Below, piece by piece: positions 1 through 10,852 of a stretch of DNA of 64,000 nucleotides. Position 1 is the stretch's first letter. Every line of letters begins with the position of its first letter. The position numbers and the translations under genes are program-made. The notes beneath the pieces are model-generated. The model was not told the origin of the DNA and ran no database searches. It saw only the letters and a program-made list of their open reading frames with translations. Origin of the DNA: Podospora bellae-mahoneyi (Eukaryota; Ascomycota; Sordariomycetes; Sordariales; Podosporaceae); NCBI RefSeq assembly GCF_035222275.1, contig NC_085885.1:186001-250000 (forward strand), read 5' to 3'.

Positions 1-2051
1 TTCTCGCTGAGCATGAATGTGGGCAGCACCGGGAACGGGCCTGGTACTCTGGGGAAAGCACTGGCATCGACCACCCTCAAGCCGCGAACACCCCTCACTC
101 TGAACTTGCTATCCAACACTGCGTTGGGGTCAGAGTCAGCTCCGATAGCACATGTGCTTGTCGGGTGGTGTCCGAAAATCTGGTTCTTGAGCCACTCAAT
201 GTCGGCGGCGTCATCGCATGTGCCGTCGGCCGACATCCCGCCGGAGCATGGCGGCTCAACAGGAGAAATTGGCCCGAGAGGAGCTGGCACAGAGGCAAAT
301 AATCTCCTCACAAACTTGACAGTGTCCAACTCAGCGGCCAGATCCATGGCCGTGCCAGCGTCACCTTCTTCGAACAAGTGAAAGTTGATGCTCGGCACAT
401 CTCTGGGGTCGGCGCTGGTGAGGAGGACTTTGCCGCCGCGCGACTGGGGTCCGATCTTGACGGTCGAGAAGCCAAACATGTTTGGCGGGTCGGGCACAAT
501 GCTATCAGTGGGTGGCCAAAAGCCTCTGAGTGCGAAGAGCCCGCCGACGAGAAAAATGTCACGCTCGTTGTAAGCCGGCGAAATGCTTTTCCTAAAGACC
601 GCGTTGAGAGTGGCCCCCTTCATGTATGGTCCCTGCTGGCTTTGCCAGAGCGTGACACAAGGGTCCCCGGGTGCTCCAAACCAGCAAGCAGGGTCGGCCG
701 GGTCGGGGGGCGGAGTGGTGAAATTTCTGGCCGCGTGGCCGACGATGGGAACCTCGTAATTGTCTTGCAGGTTGGTGCCCACGCCTGGGAGGTTCTTCAC
801 CAGAGGGATACCAAAGGAAGCCAACTCTTCTGCTGGACCAATGCCCGAGAGCTTCAAGAGCTGGGGTGAGTTGAAAGTGCCACCAGACACAATGATTTCC
901 TTGCGGGCAAAAGCGCGGCCCCATGTCCCGTTGTTGGAAGCTGTGTTCCTGGGATCTGCTCGATAGACGGACTGTCCTTGGAGGTACTCAATACCTGTTG
1001 CCTTGGGCTTGCGGTGGGGGTGATTGATATCCTTGAAGGTCACCTTGGTCGCCAGAGTGTTGAGCTGAATCCAGAGCGGATACTTCTTCTTGCCGGCAGC
1101 GGTGAGGGCACTGGCGGTCTCCAGAACAAGATCCCTGGAGGAGAAACGACGAGCATTCTCGTCCGAGTGGACGGCAGAACCAAATACACCCACACTCTTG
1201 TCGCGGGCCGGGTCAAGGGCGTTGACGTCGGCTGTCAGGTGGTCGACAATATTCAGAGGATCTTGACCGAGGTCGTCGGCAGCCTCAGCCATCACCGTGG
1301 TCATGTCGTCTTGCCCCACCCAAACAGATTCATCGCTCATGCTTGTGTCAAAATAACCGTTGAAGCCATGACCCGGAGTGCCAGATGGTAGATAGTGGTT
1401 GTTCTCTATACGAGCAAAGATGGATCGCATGGCGATAGGGCTGAGAAGAGACGGGTTGTGACATTAGTTCTCTGCCGATTGCCGCGGGAAGAAAAATAAG
1501 GGGCTGAGAACTCACTTCCAACTTGTATCACCGGTCAGATCGGCTATAATTTGCCAATCGCTATCACTGGGCAAGACGGATGACATGGCGTTGACAGCAG
1601 AACTTCCCCCAAGAGTTCCACCGCGGGGGTAATGAATACCCAAAAGAGTCGCTCCCGCAGGGGGGCTCGTGCCGACATAAAAGGTGCCATCGGTTTTGCG
1701 GTACACGCGATGGTTGTGCTGCAGTAGGCGACTCTCATTTGCGTAGTTGCGTACAAAGAAGTCCCATCGCATAGAGGCATCCTGGTAGGGCAAAAAGAAT
1801 AGCGCCCCAATCTCGGACGTTGGGTTGTTGCTTTGGTCATCGCCGGCTTCGACCAAGAGCACAGAGTGGCCGGCCTTGGCGAGGTTGGTTGCCAGAGGAC
1901 CACCTCCAGGTCCAGAACCAACGATCACATAATCGTAGACGTTGTCTTCTGGTTTGGTGTAGCCGCCATGCCCACCCTCGCCGCCACCAGCAAAGGCCGG
2001 GATGGTGAAGATGGTCAAGGCGGTGAGGATGGTTGTTGTGAGGCGTAACAT
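1..2051 (-). CDS. GMC-family FAD oxidoreductase, secreted (C-terminus off the left edge)
   Basis: Secreted flavoenzyme of the glucose-methanol-choline family (CAZy AA3-like: aryl-alcohol/glucose/choline oxidase or dehydrogenase type). Exon 1 is 2051-1516 and exon 2 is 1440 to beyond position 1; the GTGAGT...CAG intron restores the family motif SWNPIAMRSIF across the junction. It has an N-terminal hydrophobic signal peptide, then a Gly/His-rich spacer, then the FAD-binding motif VIVGSGPGGG at about residues 43-52 and VEAGDD. GMC signature 1 (PRGGTLGGSSAVNAM) lies at about 144-158, and signature 2 (GGTFNSPQLLKLSGIGP) near 900-840. The C-terminal domain retains HHPTSTCAIG with the presumed catalytic His, and RVVDASAFPRVPG, so only some tens of residues are missing. 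Substrate cannot be told. Seen: motifs and intron. Known: family chemistry. Inferred: extracellular oxidation of sugars or alcohols. Confidence 0.9.
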
Positions 2052-2901
2052 GGTTGAAGGTCAAGATAGGTCTAGTCAGACCTGGCCAAACTTTGGTGGC
2101 TCCTTGGACTTGATGATTCGGTGAAAAGAAACAACAGAGGAGGTTCTCTCATGGTTTATAGATTCTGTAGCCACCAGGCTCTAGTCAGGACTTCTTCGCA
2201 AGATGATCCCAAGGTAAGGGGCTCAATTTCCAGCCTCCTGGATCACCTTTAGCTGTCGCGTCCCACTAACAAAGCCGCGATGTTGCGCTGGACCAAGGGG
2301 TTCTGTGGTTGAGCGGGGACGCCTTTCCTTCCCCGGACATTCCGGGCACACCACTGCATGTCAGCACTTGCCCCGCTCCGGCCAACTTGTCGGAGTAGAC
2401 CCGCGATTGGTGTTCTGGCTACCGAAGGGGGGTGTCGTTGGTGTAGAGAAGACCTCAAGAGAACCTAACATGCCTCCTCGACGTCAGAACAGAGTCGGCT
2501 TGTGGCATGGCGCGTTAGGTATGAGGATGTAAAAAATAAAAAATAAAAATAAAAACAAGAGATGAAAAGACTAATCTTACCGTGATGAGTCTTGGCATCT
2601 GCAGGTAAACGGCTGCCAGCCCCTGTCCATTCCGAGTTGGGTTGCTTTTTGCCCTGCCAAGGCCTCTACCATGTGCTGTTGTCTGCAGTGGTCCCTTGAT
2701 GTTGGTTTCAACGGTCCATCTAACACCTAGAAGGGGAGCCATCAAGGCAATAGTGTGACTGTCCCCCGCTCGTGGCAGTGGGATCCGGCGACTCGGAAAG
2801 GATCCAGGAAGCTGGTAGCTAAAAAGCCGCCTCACAGACGGACTATTGATTCCTTGCCACGCACATAAAAGTGTCTAGTGATGTACCTAGATACCTCATT
2901 A
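2052..2901. other. Intergenic: GMC gene promoter and pectate-lyase-like gene 3' end
   Basis: No convincing gene. The 2052 side should hold the promoter of the leftward GMC gene and the 2901 side the 3' UTR of the leftward PL1-like gene. An A-rich run lies at about 2530-2565. A 106-codon open frame on the minus strand (2515-2835) has no domain, ends in an A-rich low-complexity tail and is not called. Confidence 0.5.
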
Positions 2902-4067
2902 CTAATCCCAAGACATGAACTTGAGCGTTTGCCCTGCCCATCGACTAGCTACATCTTTGACCTTGGCTGTTTCGTAGATGAACCAGTCATACGGATAGGC
3001 TACATTTTCCTCGCTCAGGTCGGCTTCGGGAGGGAAGCTCCCATAGGCGCCAACAACCACGACGTCTTTAATGGTAGCATAGCCTCTCCCGTCAGAGGAA
3101 AACACTGCATTTCCAGTCCCAATTCCGTCAAACACACTCTTCTCTACCAGCACCTTCCCACCACTTCTAATGTCAAGACCTCTCCGTGGCTTCTCGTAGA
3201 ACGAATTGAAGATATGCCCAGTGCCGGATCGGAACGACAGGGCATTGGTGACGTTCACAAAGTGGTTTCTCGCAAATGTTATGTGGAATTTGTTGTTGTC
3301 CTCAAGAGCGCTGCTGTCTGGGTGCCCGATTGCCACAGCTGAATCGGAGGCGTGTGAGAAGCCGTGGAATTTGTTGTGGCTCACCGAGATGTAGTCACTG
3401 CCGCTAGTGATTCCGAGAAGCTTTCCACCCGAAGCCGAGATGTCTAGATGGTCGAGCCATATGGAGCGGCCGTTCTGGATAGTGATAGCGTCGGTCTTGG
3501 TGTTGGAGATGACTAGGTTACGGACGATAACGTTGCGGCTGTCTTTTAGCAACAGGCTGATACCGCTCAGAGCTGTTAACAGCAAGTGTGGTGTGTCAGT
3601 GCTGAGCGACAAAAAAACTTGGTGTGTGAAACAACATACAGCTTCCAGGAGCACCGATAATGGTCTTACTGGATCCTACTGCAACTTGGATGCCTTCTGC
3701 CTCAATAGCCGCACCGACAATAACCACGCCTACTTCTGTTCCTGCCACGGCAGCGGTAAATTCATCCACTGTCTTGACAAAGTTGTGCTCAGCCCCCCAG
3801 CCGCCAATAGTTCTGTTCATGTGCCATTCTTGTCAGACTCGTCTTCGGCCGTGGGTAGGTCCAGATGATGATGATGGTGGTGGGGGTTAATACTCACGCT
3901 CCGAACACAGAACAATAACCAATATTGCAGGCATCGTCGTATGTTGCCTCTTCCTGCTCTTCCCAGTTCATCTGTCTTTTCGACAGAAGACGGGGCTTGT
4001 TGATCCTGACGGCGGTGGCAACTGTGGCAGCTGTGGCCAACCAAACAAGGGAGTGTGCAGTACGCAT
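2902..4067 (-). CDS. Polysaccharide lyase family 1 (pectate lyase-like) secreted protein
   Basis: Secreted right-handed beta-helix protein of the pectate/pectin lyase family PL1. Three exons (4067-3898, 3812-3640, 3572-2902) give 337 residues; both introns are GT-AG and phase-consistent. A signal peptide (about residues 1-19, MRTAHSLVWLATAATVATAV) starts the protein. Then come the family-like IGGWGAEHNFVKTVDEF, SSKTIIGAPG, the ladder RNVIVRNLVIS, WLDHLDIS (PL1 WIDH motif) and GSDYISVSHNKFHG. Against classical PL1, the two calcium-ligand Asp positions of the DGxLDI segment read as GGKLLGI, and the catalytic Arg of the RxPRxR segment appears replaced (TNALSFRSG), although the last Arg remains. 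So the fold is clear, but pectate lyase activity is doubtful. Alternatives: an enzyme with changed mechanism or a non-catalytic polysaccharide binder. The alignment was done by eye. Confidence 0.85.
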
Positions 4068-4747
4068 CTCTGTTTGACGCTTTCTTATGACTTCAGGCGT
4101 CACGGATCCTTGTAATCTTGTTTGATCAATGTGGGAAAAGTCACCCCTTCTTAAAGGGAGTTGCTGGGTGCGGGGGCAAGCGCTCAAAGTTCATGGGGTA
4201 CCTGCATCTCATCAACACGTCTGATAGTCTGTTGCCCCCGCTTCATTTACCATGTGTGACGTTTGTCTTGGAGAATGGTGCTTTCAGTGGAATATATTAA
4301 CGACTGGAACATTCTTCGAGGCTTAAACGGGTAATATGACTTCATGCGACACCAAGCCCGGTAAATGGTCCGGCTTGAAGGACTGCGCCAAGAGATCTAC
4401 ATTTTAATTTTGACGTTCTGCAGCGGTGATTCTTTAAAGCCCGTTTCCAAGTGAAAGTAAGCCAGGAGTTTGGGTACCTATCTAGGTGTTAGAGTTGAAA
4501 TCAGGCCTATATCCGGGGACAGGCCCGACGGAAGGGCTGAGAGTGGACAAACTACCCCCAAACATCATCTCCCGTTGTGGCAGCCCAGCATGTGCCTTCT
4601 ACGTGGTCCGATATTATAGTATATTTCAAAGCTTATTTGCTATGTTATAAACAAAGCACTAGGTAGCAACAAGACCATATCAATCCAGCAATTTCTATCC
4701 TTCTTGCCATGTTCGTCATGGCCAGTACTTCACATAGTAAGGTGCCT
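4068..4747. other. Intergenic: PL1-like promoter and coiled-coil gene 3' end
   Basis: No gene seen. It contains the upstream region of the leftward PL1-like gene and, near 4748, the 3' UTR of the next leftward gene. Base composition becomes AT-richer around 4600-4740. No repeat or RNA gene was recognised. Confidence 0.5.
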
Positions 4748-6495
4748 TTATAGGTAGACGCTCGTATCAACACCAACCCCGCCATGTTCCCGAACCTGTT
4801 CACCTACACGGGAAGGACCCAGGCCAAGAATAAACAGGTATGCTTTCAGATCCTCAATCTTTCTTTTCAGCCAATCTAGGCTATTCTCAATATCGCCGTC
4901 CTGGTAGGCGAGGGGAAATCCAGCCTCAACAATCACAACCTTTCTCTCTTGCTCTCCTTCCTCTTTTTCCTCGAGGAGGGGCTCCATCTCCATGGTCTTA
5001 TCTTTGATTTGGTACTCAATCTCCTTCTTATCCTCGGCGAGCTGAGTCAAGGTGAGCTTCATAGGTCCCACTACCTGAGCGGCCAGGGCGGGGTGGTTTT
5101 CCTGCCAGACCTTGAACTCGGCAGCTTCCATGCCTGCCTGCGTCATTTGCCTCTTTGATTCAATGTTGACCAACATCTCGCGGCGCTCGGCAAGGAACTT
5201 GGTGGCATCTTCGAGCTGACTTGTAACTTTCCCCAGAGCCTGATCAATCTTGGCAAGGCGTTGCTGGTGACCAGCCATTGCAACCATCAGATCCTGGTAC
5301 TGATGGAGCTTCTGCACAAAGCTGGATTTGGTGGCATCAACAAGAAACGAGATGGCTTCGTCTTCTTTGTAGGCAACGGGAGCGGCAGTGTTGACGGGCT
5401 GGTAAGCGTCACTGCTGGCGTTGGGTGTTTCCTGATCAGTACGGCGGCGCTTTTGACTGGCCGCTTGGTCGCTATCGGTCTCGGCAGCAAGGTCTGAGTC
5501 TTCGGCCCCGTTCTGAAATGCCAACAGCTGTTGGGCAGCGGACATGTCGGTGAAGACAGCAGGCTTTTGGCCATTGGTATGTCCGTTAGTTTGACCATCG
5601 ACTGTTGCCGCCGGGGTGGCCGGCGTATCATCATTGACTGGAGAAATCTCGTCATTGGCTGCTGGCACATTGCTGGGGGCCGAGGGTGGGGGTGAATCAT
5701 GATGGCGCCTTTTCCTGACAGAGGTGCGGGTTGAGCGACGACTCGGCATCATGGGCACGCCGTCATCAGTCTCAGGCGTTAGCTGAAAGGTTGAAGTGAC
5801 GTGCTGCAAGCCGGGGTCAATGTCCAGGTTGAGCGGTTGCGGGACGGCAGCGGCAATGATGGTATCGCCCTGATCTTGCTGTTGGTCGGGATGCTGCCCC
5901 TGCCACGGGTCTTCTTCCTGTTGGATGTTTTGAAACTGCTGGAGCTGCCGATGCTCTTGGGCGCTCTCTTGGACTTGAGCGGGTCCAGGCCCAGGAATGA
6001 CGGGACTTGTGCTAGGGCTCTTGCGGCGGTTGCGCGCGCTTCGAACTCGGCCCAAGCCAGGAAGTAAGCGTGGCCTGACCCCTTCAGGTATTCATCTATT
6101 AGAAACTGCGTCGATTCAAAGCGATTCAGAAAGGAAAAAAAACAAAAACGCCAAGGGGTCATCTTACCTTCTCGGCTGAAGACCTCTCGGCAGTAAATCT
6201 CATCAGCCTCCTCAATGTCGGTGGGGATCCAGCGGTTTGGGTCGGAAGGAACACGAGGCAGGCCACGCGAAGGGTTCTGGGCGTGGCCGAGATAGAGAAG
6301 TCGCTTAGCTTCATCATAATCTAGAATCTGGCGTTCCCGGGACCAATAGTTGATTTGTCCCCAAACGGCCTGCGACGACGTGTTGTTGAAGTCGGCGAGA
6401 AGCGCGGCGCGCGAGAGCCTGTAGCGTTGGCACAGGGTCTCCAGAGCCTGAATGGCCCTAGGGTTCATGGCCTCCTCGCCGCCCTGGGGTGCCAT
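4748..6495 (-). CDS. Hypothetical nuclear-type protein with coiled coil
   Basis: I do not recognise a named family. The best model is exon 1 6495-6168 joined to exon 2 6081-4748 (553 residues). The GTAAGA donor is clear. The acceptor CTGAAG at 6082 sits about 18 nt after a CTAAT branch-like site and opens the long downstream frame. The N-terminal about 110 residues (MAPQGGEEAMNPRAIQALE onward) are compact and look folded. Next comes a Gln/Pro/Ser/Thr-rich region with basic, NLS-like clusters (RKRRHH, KRRRT). From about 370 to 490 there is a heptad-like coiled coil rich in Glu, Lys, Gln and Leu, then a short conserved-looking C-terminus (WLKRKIEDLKAYLFILGLGPSR is broken here to WLKRKIEDLKAY...LGLGPSR). 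Oddity: a second acceptor 14 nt upstream (TAATAG at 6096) leads into another open frame ending at 5779. Function unknown; a chromatin or transcription role is only a guess from composition. Confidence 0.65.
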
Positions 6496-7326
6496 GGCTG
6501 ACTAACAATGCTGCTGTACGGTGGCAGAATCGGCGTCACGCTTGGAGTTACGATGAAATGATGAACAATTACGAGGCAAGTTGAGTTTGCTACTATGCGT
6601 CTGCAGCGTTTCCCGCTGTTTTCCCGACACGCTAAGTTACTCGGTGCACCGTGCACAGCCCTGCCACACCAATCTTGGCAGCCCAGCTCTGTCCGGCCGT
6701 CGAAAACCTATCCATTGCCAATCTTGGCAGACTCGGCTGCTTGCCAGAAGTGTCTCGCACTGGCAAACGCCAAGCCCCAGGTGGCTTTTGTCTGGCGTCC
6801 GTCTGGAACAAACAAGACATCAGGTAGATAGGTAGGTAAGGACCAGAGGTCATATTAATAAGAGAAGTAAGGCTTTTTGATCTATTCATGATCCTCGCCC
6901 GGGCCCTGCCGCCATAACAGCCACTGTTCGGGTGTTTACGGCAGACCTTCCTTCTTCCATTCTTGAGGCCTTCAGCTGGATTCCTCCCATGGGCAACAAA
7001 AAGTGGGTCGTCGCACCACTATCGTGCCATCTAGTCTTGTGCCACACCACACAGGCTGGAATCATCAGCACACTTTGGACTTGTCTGGTGCCAACATGGA
7101 CTTATGCCTGGAACGAGATGCTGTTCTCAGTCCATCTTGGCGATGTAGCGGACAATATTTCGTGGGAGTGGGAGCCAAACAGAAATAGATTAAGAGCCTC
7201 TGTCTCCCGCTCTCAATTCAGTACCTAGGTCTCACAGCATCACAGCATCACAGCATCACAGCATCACAGCATCACCAAAGCTCAAAGACAACCAAAGACA
7301 AGTTACCTATATCAAGCAACTAAAAC
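6496..7326. other. Divergent intergenic region
   Basis: Separates the leftward coiled-coil gene from the rightward small hypothetical gene, so it probably holds both promoters. The part next to 7327 carries an 8-bp tandem repeat, listed separately. TAGG-type short motifs occur at about 6822-6840. No gene seen. Confidence 0.5.
7233..7275. repeat. 8-bp tandem repeat (cacagcat)x5.4
   Basis: Five perfect head-to-tail copies of cacagcat plus a partial sixth, starting at 7233. The array ends 51 nt before the ATG at 7327, so it probably lies in the 5' UTR or core promoter of the small hypothetical gene. Confidence 0.95.
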
Positions 7327-7692
7327 ATGCCCGCCTTTCGTCCAACTCCCCGCCTGTCGGCCGCTGCCCTTCCCAATCCTTCTTCCCTCCCCAGAGCAGT
7401 TCCCAAGGGAGTAGCAGCCAATGTTGTTGTTCCAGGCATCGTGGTGGCGGCATCAGGTAGCTCCCATCTCGCATCATTTCCCTTCCGAACGCTCGCTGAC
7501 CCGGTTGGTTTTATAGTATACGGCGTAATCAGTTACATCAAAAACCAACTGCAACATGAGTCATCCACCATCGACAAGATGTTTGCCCAAAAGAACACCC
7601 CCGCCGTGGAAGAATCGAGACGGAGAAGTCTCTTGGTGGATACGGAAGGCGACCCGAGGAGAACGCCCTACAACATTCTGAATTGGAAATAG
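7327..7692 (+). CDS. Small hypothetical protein (121 residues)
   Basis: A single-exon frame with a good fungal start context (AAAACATGCC). The product is 121 residues: an N-terminal Pro/Ala/Arg-rich stretch resembling a mitochondrial-targeting or disordered segment, a weakly hydrophobic segment (VANVVVPGIVVAASG, about 30-44), another hydrophobic patch with GFIVYGVISYI at about 62-72, then a basic ERRRS-like tail ending in NILNWK. No domain recognised. It is convergent with the P450 gene (257 nt between the stop codons). The composition looks coding, but with no homology to cite the call rests on start context, isolation of the frame and absence of a competing gene. Confidence 0.5.
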   Translation: MPAFRPTPRLSAAALPNPSSLPRAVPKGVAANVVVPGIVVAASGSSHLASFPFRTLADPVGFIVYGVISYIKNQLQHESSTIDKMFAQKNTPAVEESRRRSLLVDTEGDPRRTPYNILNWK

Positions 7693-7949
7693 AGGATGCG
7701 AGATTGTTTTGCTTTTAGGGACTGGAAGTGGCGCTGGTTGAATTTAGTCGGCATAGGTAGCCTGTGGCATTTTGGGTTTTGTGCAAAGGGAAGGTGGCCC
7801 AAATAATATGAATTTTCTACCTATGACGAGGTACTGTACAACACCAACACATGCATATCCGTACACTCCCTTTCAGTGACTCTAATCTCTGCCGCACCAG
7901 GCCCAGCCAAGGTACGTTGCCCCGTCTTTCCAGATTCCTGCCAATCTCA

Positions 7950-9644
7950 CTAAACCTCAATGCCACCCAGATCCCCCAGATTTCTGGTTCTCGGCCGATA
8001 CTCCAAGCGCAGGCTCGGATCAACCCCAAGACCAAAGCCCAGTGTTCTTGGCTTTGGGGCTGCAGCTCCCTCGGGTAGTCGCCAGTCATATCTCAGCAAC
8101 AAGTGAACAAGCGCAATCTTGACTTCATTCCCCGCGAAAAAGCGCCCAGGACAAGCATGCTGCCCGTGTCCAAAGCCCATGTGCTCAGGGCTGGTGCTAA
8201 CCAATTGCGCAACATGCTCGCTGCCTGGAACAGATCGCATCTTCAGAAACCGGTTGCCATCCCACGAGTCAGCTCCAGGATAAACAGCTGGATCCCACAT
8301 GCGCTCTGCTGACACGGCAATCGTGGCACCCTTGGGAATGTAGGTGCCGTCTGACAAGGTGACAGGCGCTGTAGCCACACGACGCATCGAGACAAGGCCG
8401 ATTGGCTTGATCCGCTGGCTCTCTTTGATCACGCTGTCCAAAAGCTTCATGTTGTAAAGCGAGTTCTTGGTCCAGCCACCCTCCCGAAGAGCCGACTCGA
8501 TCTCTTCGTGCAGAGGGTCAATTATGTCAGGATGCTGGACCAAATCGGCCAAAACCTGCACTGTCAGATCGGTCGTGGTATGGATGGCTGCCATGCTCAT
8601 GACAAGCTGCGCAATGACAGGATCATACGGTTTGCCTTGTGCCTCGCGCTCGAACCTATGGTTGTACACACCAGTTAACTCTAATAAGCAAAAGACTTCT
8701 CACAGAGCAAAGACAATCGCAGAACGTACCATTCAATAGCATCGTCGTCAAAACTGCCGTTGCCGGCCATTTTTTGTGCTCTTCTCTTTTCCAGAACAGG
8801 CCCAATGATCCGTCTTGCCTCCTGGACATGCACTCTTGCTTTTTGGCAAGACGGCATAAACCAGTGTGCCAGAAACCGCACAGGCTTGGGGACGAAACGT
8901 AACTCAATAGCCGCGCGCATAGCATCAGCTGTGTAGTCGCGTGTGACCTTGAGCCAGTCTTCATTTCGGCAGAGCTCGCTGCCTAGAAACACGCGAGAGG
9001 AGATGCGTGCAATGAGGCGTAGGATTGTATCGCGAATCTCAACGGGCTGCCATGTTGCACTCGCCATCGTATGGGGTAGTAGCTCATCAAGCGCGAGTCT
9101 CGTTTCTTCTGCCAGAGGCTCGGTCACCTTGTCTGAAGGTAACTACAAGTCAGTCCTTACCACCCCAATACCAAACAAAAAATCCGATACACTTACTCAG
9201 GTGCTTTGTCAGATCGCGCACTATGACTGCCTGCACAATCCTCGAATCCCTGGCACCCTCTCTGAAGCCTTCAAACCCCGGTAGGCTCGCGTGGAACGAG
9301 TTGTAAATAAACTCTCCAAAGCTCAGCCGGGGGTCGTTTTTGATTTCATTGGCCAGTCGTACGGGCAAGATGATGACATCGCCCACATCTGCCGTGACCC
9401 GGACTGCCTTGTCGGGGTTGGTGTGGAACCACTGACGAATGATGGTGTAGGATGTGGTGAAGAACTCCTTGCGGATGCGAGTTTTGGTCAGCTCCGTCAC
9501 AGGCTTGGGGTTCAGGTGAGGAAATTGGGATAGATGGCGATTTCGAAGTGTGCCTCGAAGGAGGGAAGCACCAGTGAAGAGGACAAACAAGTAAAGGTAG
9601 TAATAAGCGTCGAGAAAATCAGTTGGTGAAACCATCATGGCCAT
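7950..9644 (-). CDS. Cytochrome P450 monooxygenase
   Basis: Membrane-anchored haem monooxygenase. Three exons (9644-9197, 9132-8730, 8655-7950) give 518 residues, a normal length for fungal P450s. Both introns (GTAAGT and GTACGT donors) join in frame. An N-terminal hydrophobic anchor (about residues 10-30, YYYLYLFVLFTG) points to the ER membrane. The I-helix oxygen-binding region reads AAIHTTTDL, the K-helix ExxR is ESQR (KESQRIKP), the meander follows, and the haem-binding loop is FGHGQHACPG with the cysteine ligand. The loop and following residues (RFFAGNEVKIAL) resemble fungal P450s of the ent-kaurene-oxidase-like type, but the substrate cannot be assigned from this. No terpene synthase, PKS or NRPS lies nearby. 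It is a stand-alone P450 in this window. Confidence 0.92.
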
Positions 9645-10852
9645 AATTCAAGCTGCCAGAACAGCGGCCGATGGTGTTTTGGCAGATGGAAAGGATAAAA
9701 ACCTAGAACTCGGGAAAAAGCAACCGAGCTCTGTATGAAATATATATAGTTCTGTTGAGAAAAAGCACAAACACTTATGATTCTGGTGGAGATATGGCAA
9801 GTCTTTGCACAACTCACATCGTGATCCGGGCACCCGAATGGAACAAGGCAGCCTCCTACTTATTTTGGAACGAGCATATTGCATGCGAACAATCATTGCT
9901 ACATTGATCTGTTCGCCTGCATCCCTTCCTTGACAAATCTCAACGTCCACGTTTCCTTGATCCTGGTATCGTCGTCATCTGTGGGTTACTCCGGGATTAC
10001 CCGTCCAAAAGAACAGCAATCATTGGCCTAAGAGGGTTACTGGATCGCCAAAGTCGCATCTGCCACAAGACAGGATTCTAGCCTCCACCACGGAATGAAC
10101 ATCTGCCGTAAACAGCGGGAGCTTGGATAACCCGTGCACAACTTGCACAACTTGCTCTGCATAAATCGAGGTGGCGACATGCTAAAAGCATGGAGTTCTC
10201 TCGGCTACGGATTTTTTTCAGAATCTAGATTCGTAAACAAGCCACAAAATGACCGTAAAGTGCACTTCATGGTCATTGAATCTCTTTCTGAGAATATTGA
10301 ATGCCAGCATCACTCTCACGGTTGAAGCAATGATGAGTGTCCTTAGTACCGTGATATAGGTGATGAATCACAAAGTACTTAGATAAATACATATGAACAA
10401 GTACACGCGTCAACTGTGTAAATAGGCAGTTCCTCTTCATTGTAGGGTATTGGTATAGAGACTAGATAGACAGGTAGATAGGCAGGTAGGTAGGTATTCC
10501 CAAGAGCAGCAATGCAATAGTAAAGTGTATGTGCCTAGTCCTGTATCCTGCTCTGCCCAGTGAGCCCATCGCCGGGCAAAGAAAGTGATGAGAGAGAATC
10601 TAACAAAAAGGATGTATAAAAAACTAAACAGAAAAAAAAACAAAGACGCTTCATATCATTATTGCTTGGTCTTTGAGAGCTATCAAGGACATTTGCAGGG
10701 AAACAAGAAAACGCCAAAGAAGAAAAGTCAATTTTGTTTCGCCAGATGCCCTCGTCCATCCTCAATATTGCCCCGGCCGCTAACAATTCTTTCCAGCGAA
10801 ACTCCACCACGGTATTGCCATCCGTCGCCCAACCGCTACTCTTGCTGATGAA
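9645..10852. other. Intergenic: P450 promoter and 3' flank of the Val/Thr repeat gene
   Basis: No gene seen in about 1.2 kb. The left part is the upstream region of the leftward P450 gene and the right end the 3' flank of the leftward repeat-protein gene. A degenerate TAGA/TAGG run (gtagataggcaggtaggt) lies at about 10462-10496. An A-rich run lies at 10605-10645. Confidence 0.5.

Noticed and set aside
2515-2835. 106-codon minus-strand frame
   Set aside because: It ends in an A/T-rich low-complexity tail and lies in the expected promoter/3' UTR space. No domain.
7950-9644. Secondary-metabolite cluster around the P450
   Set aside because: No PKS, NRPS, terpene synthase, prenyltransferase or cluster-type transporter flanks it within 10 kb on either side.
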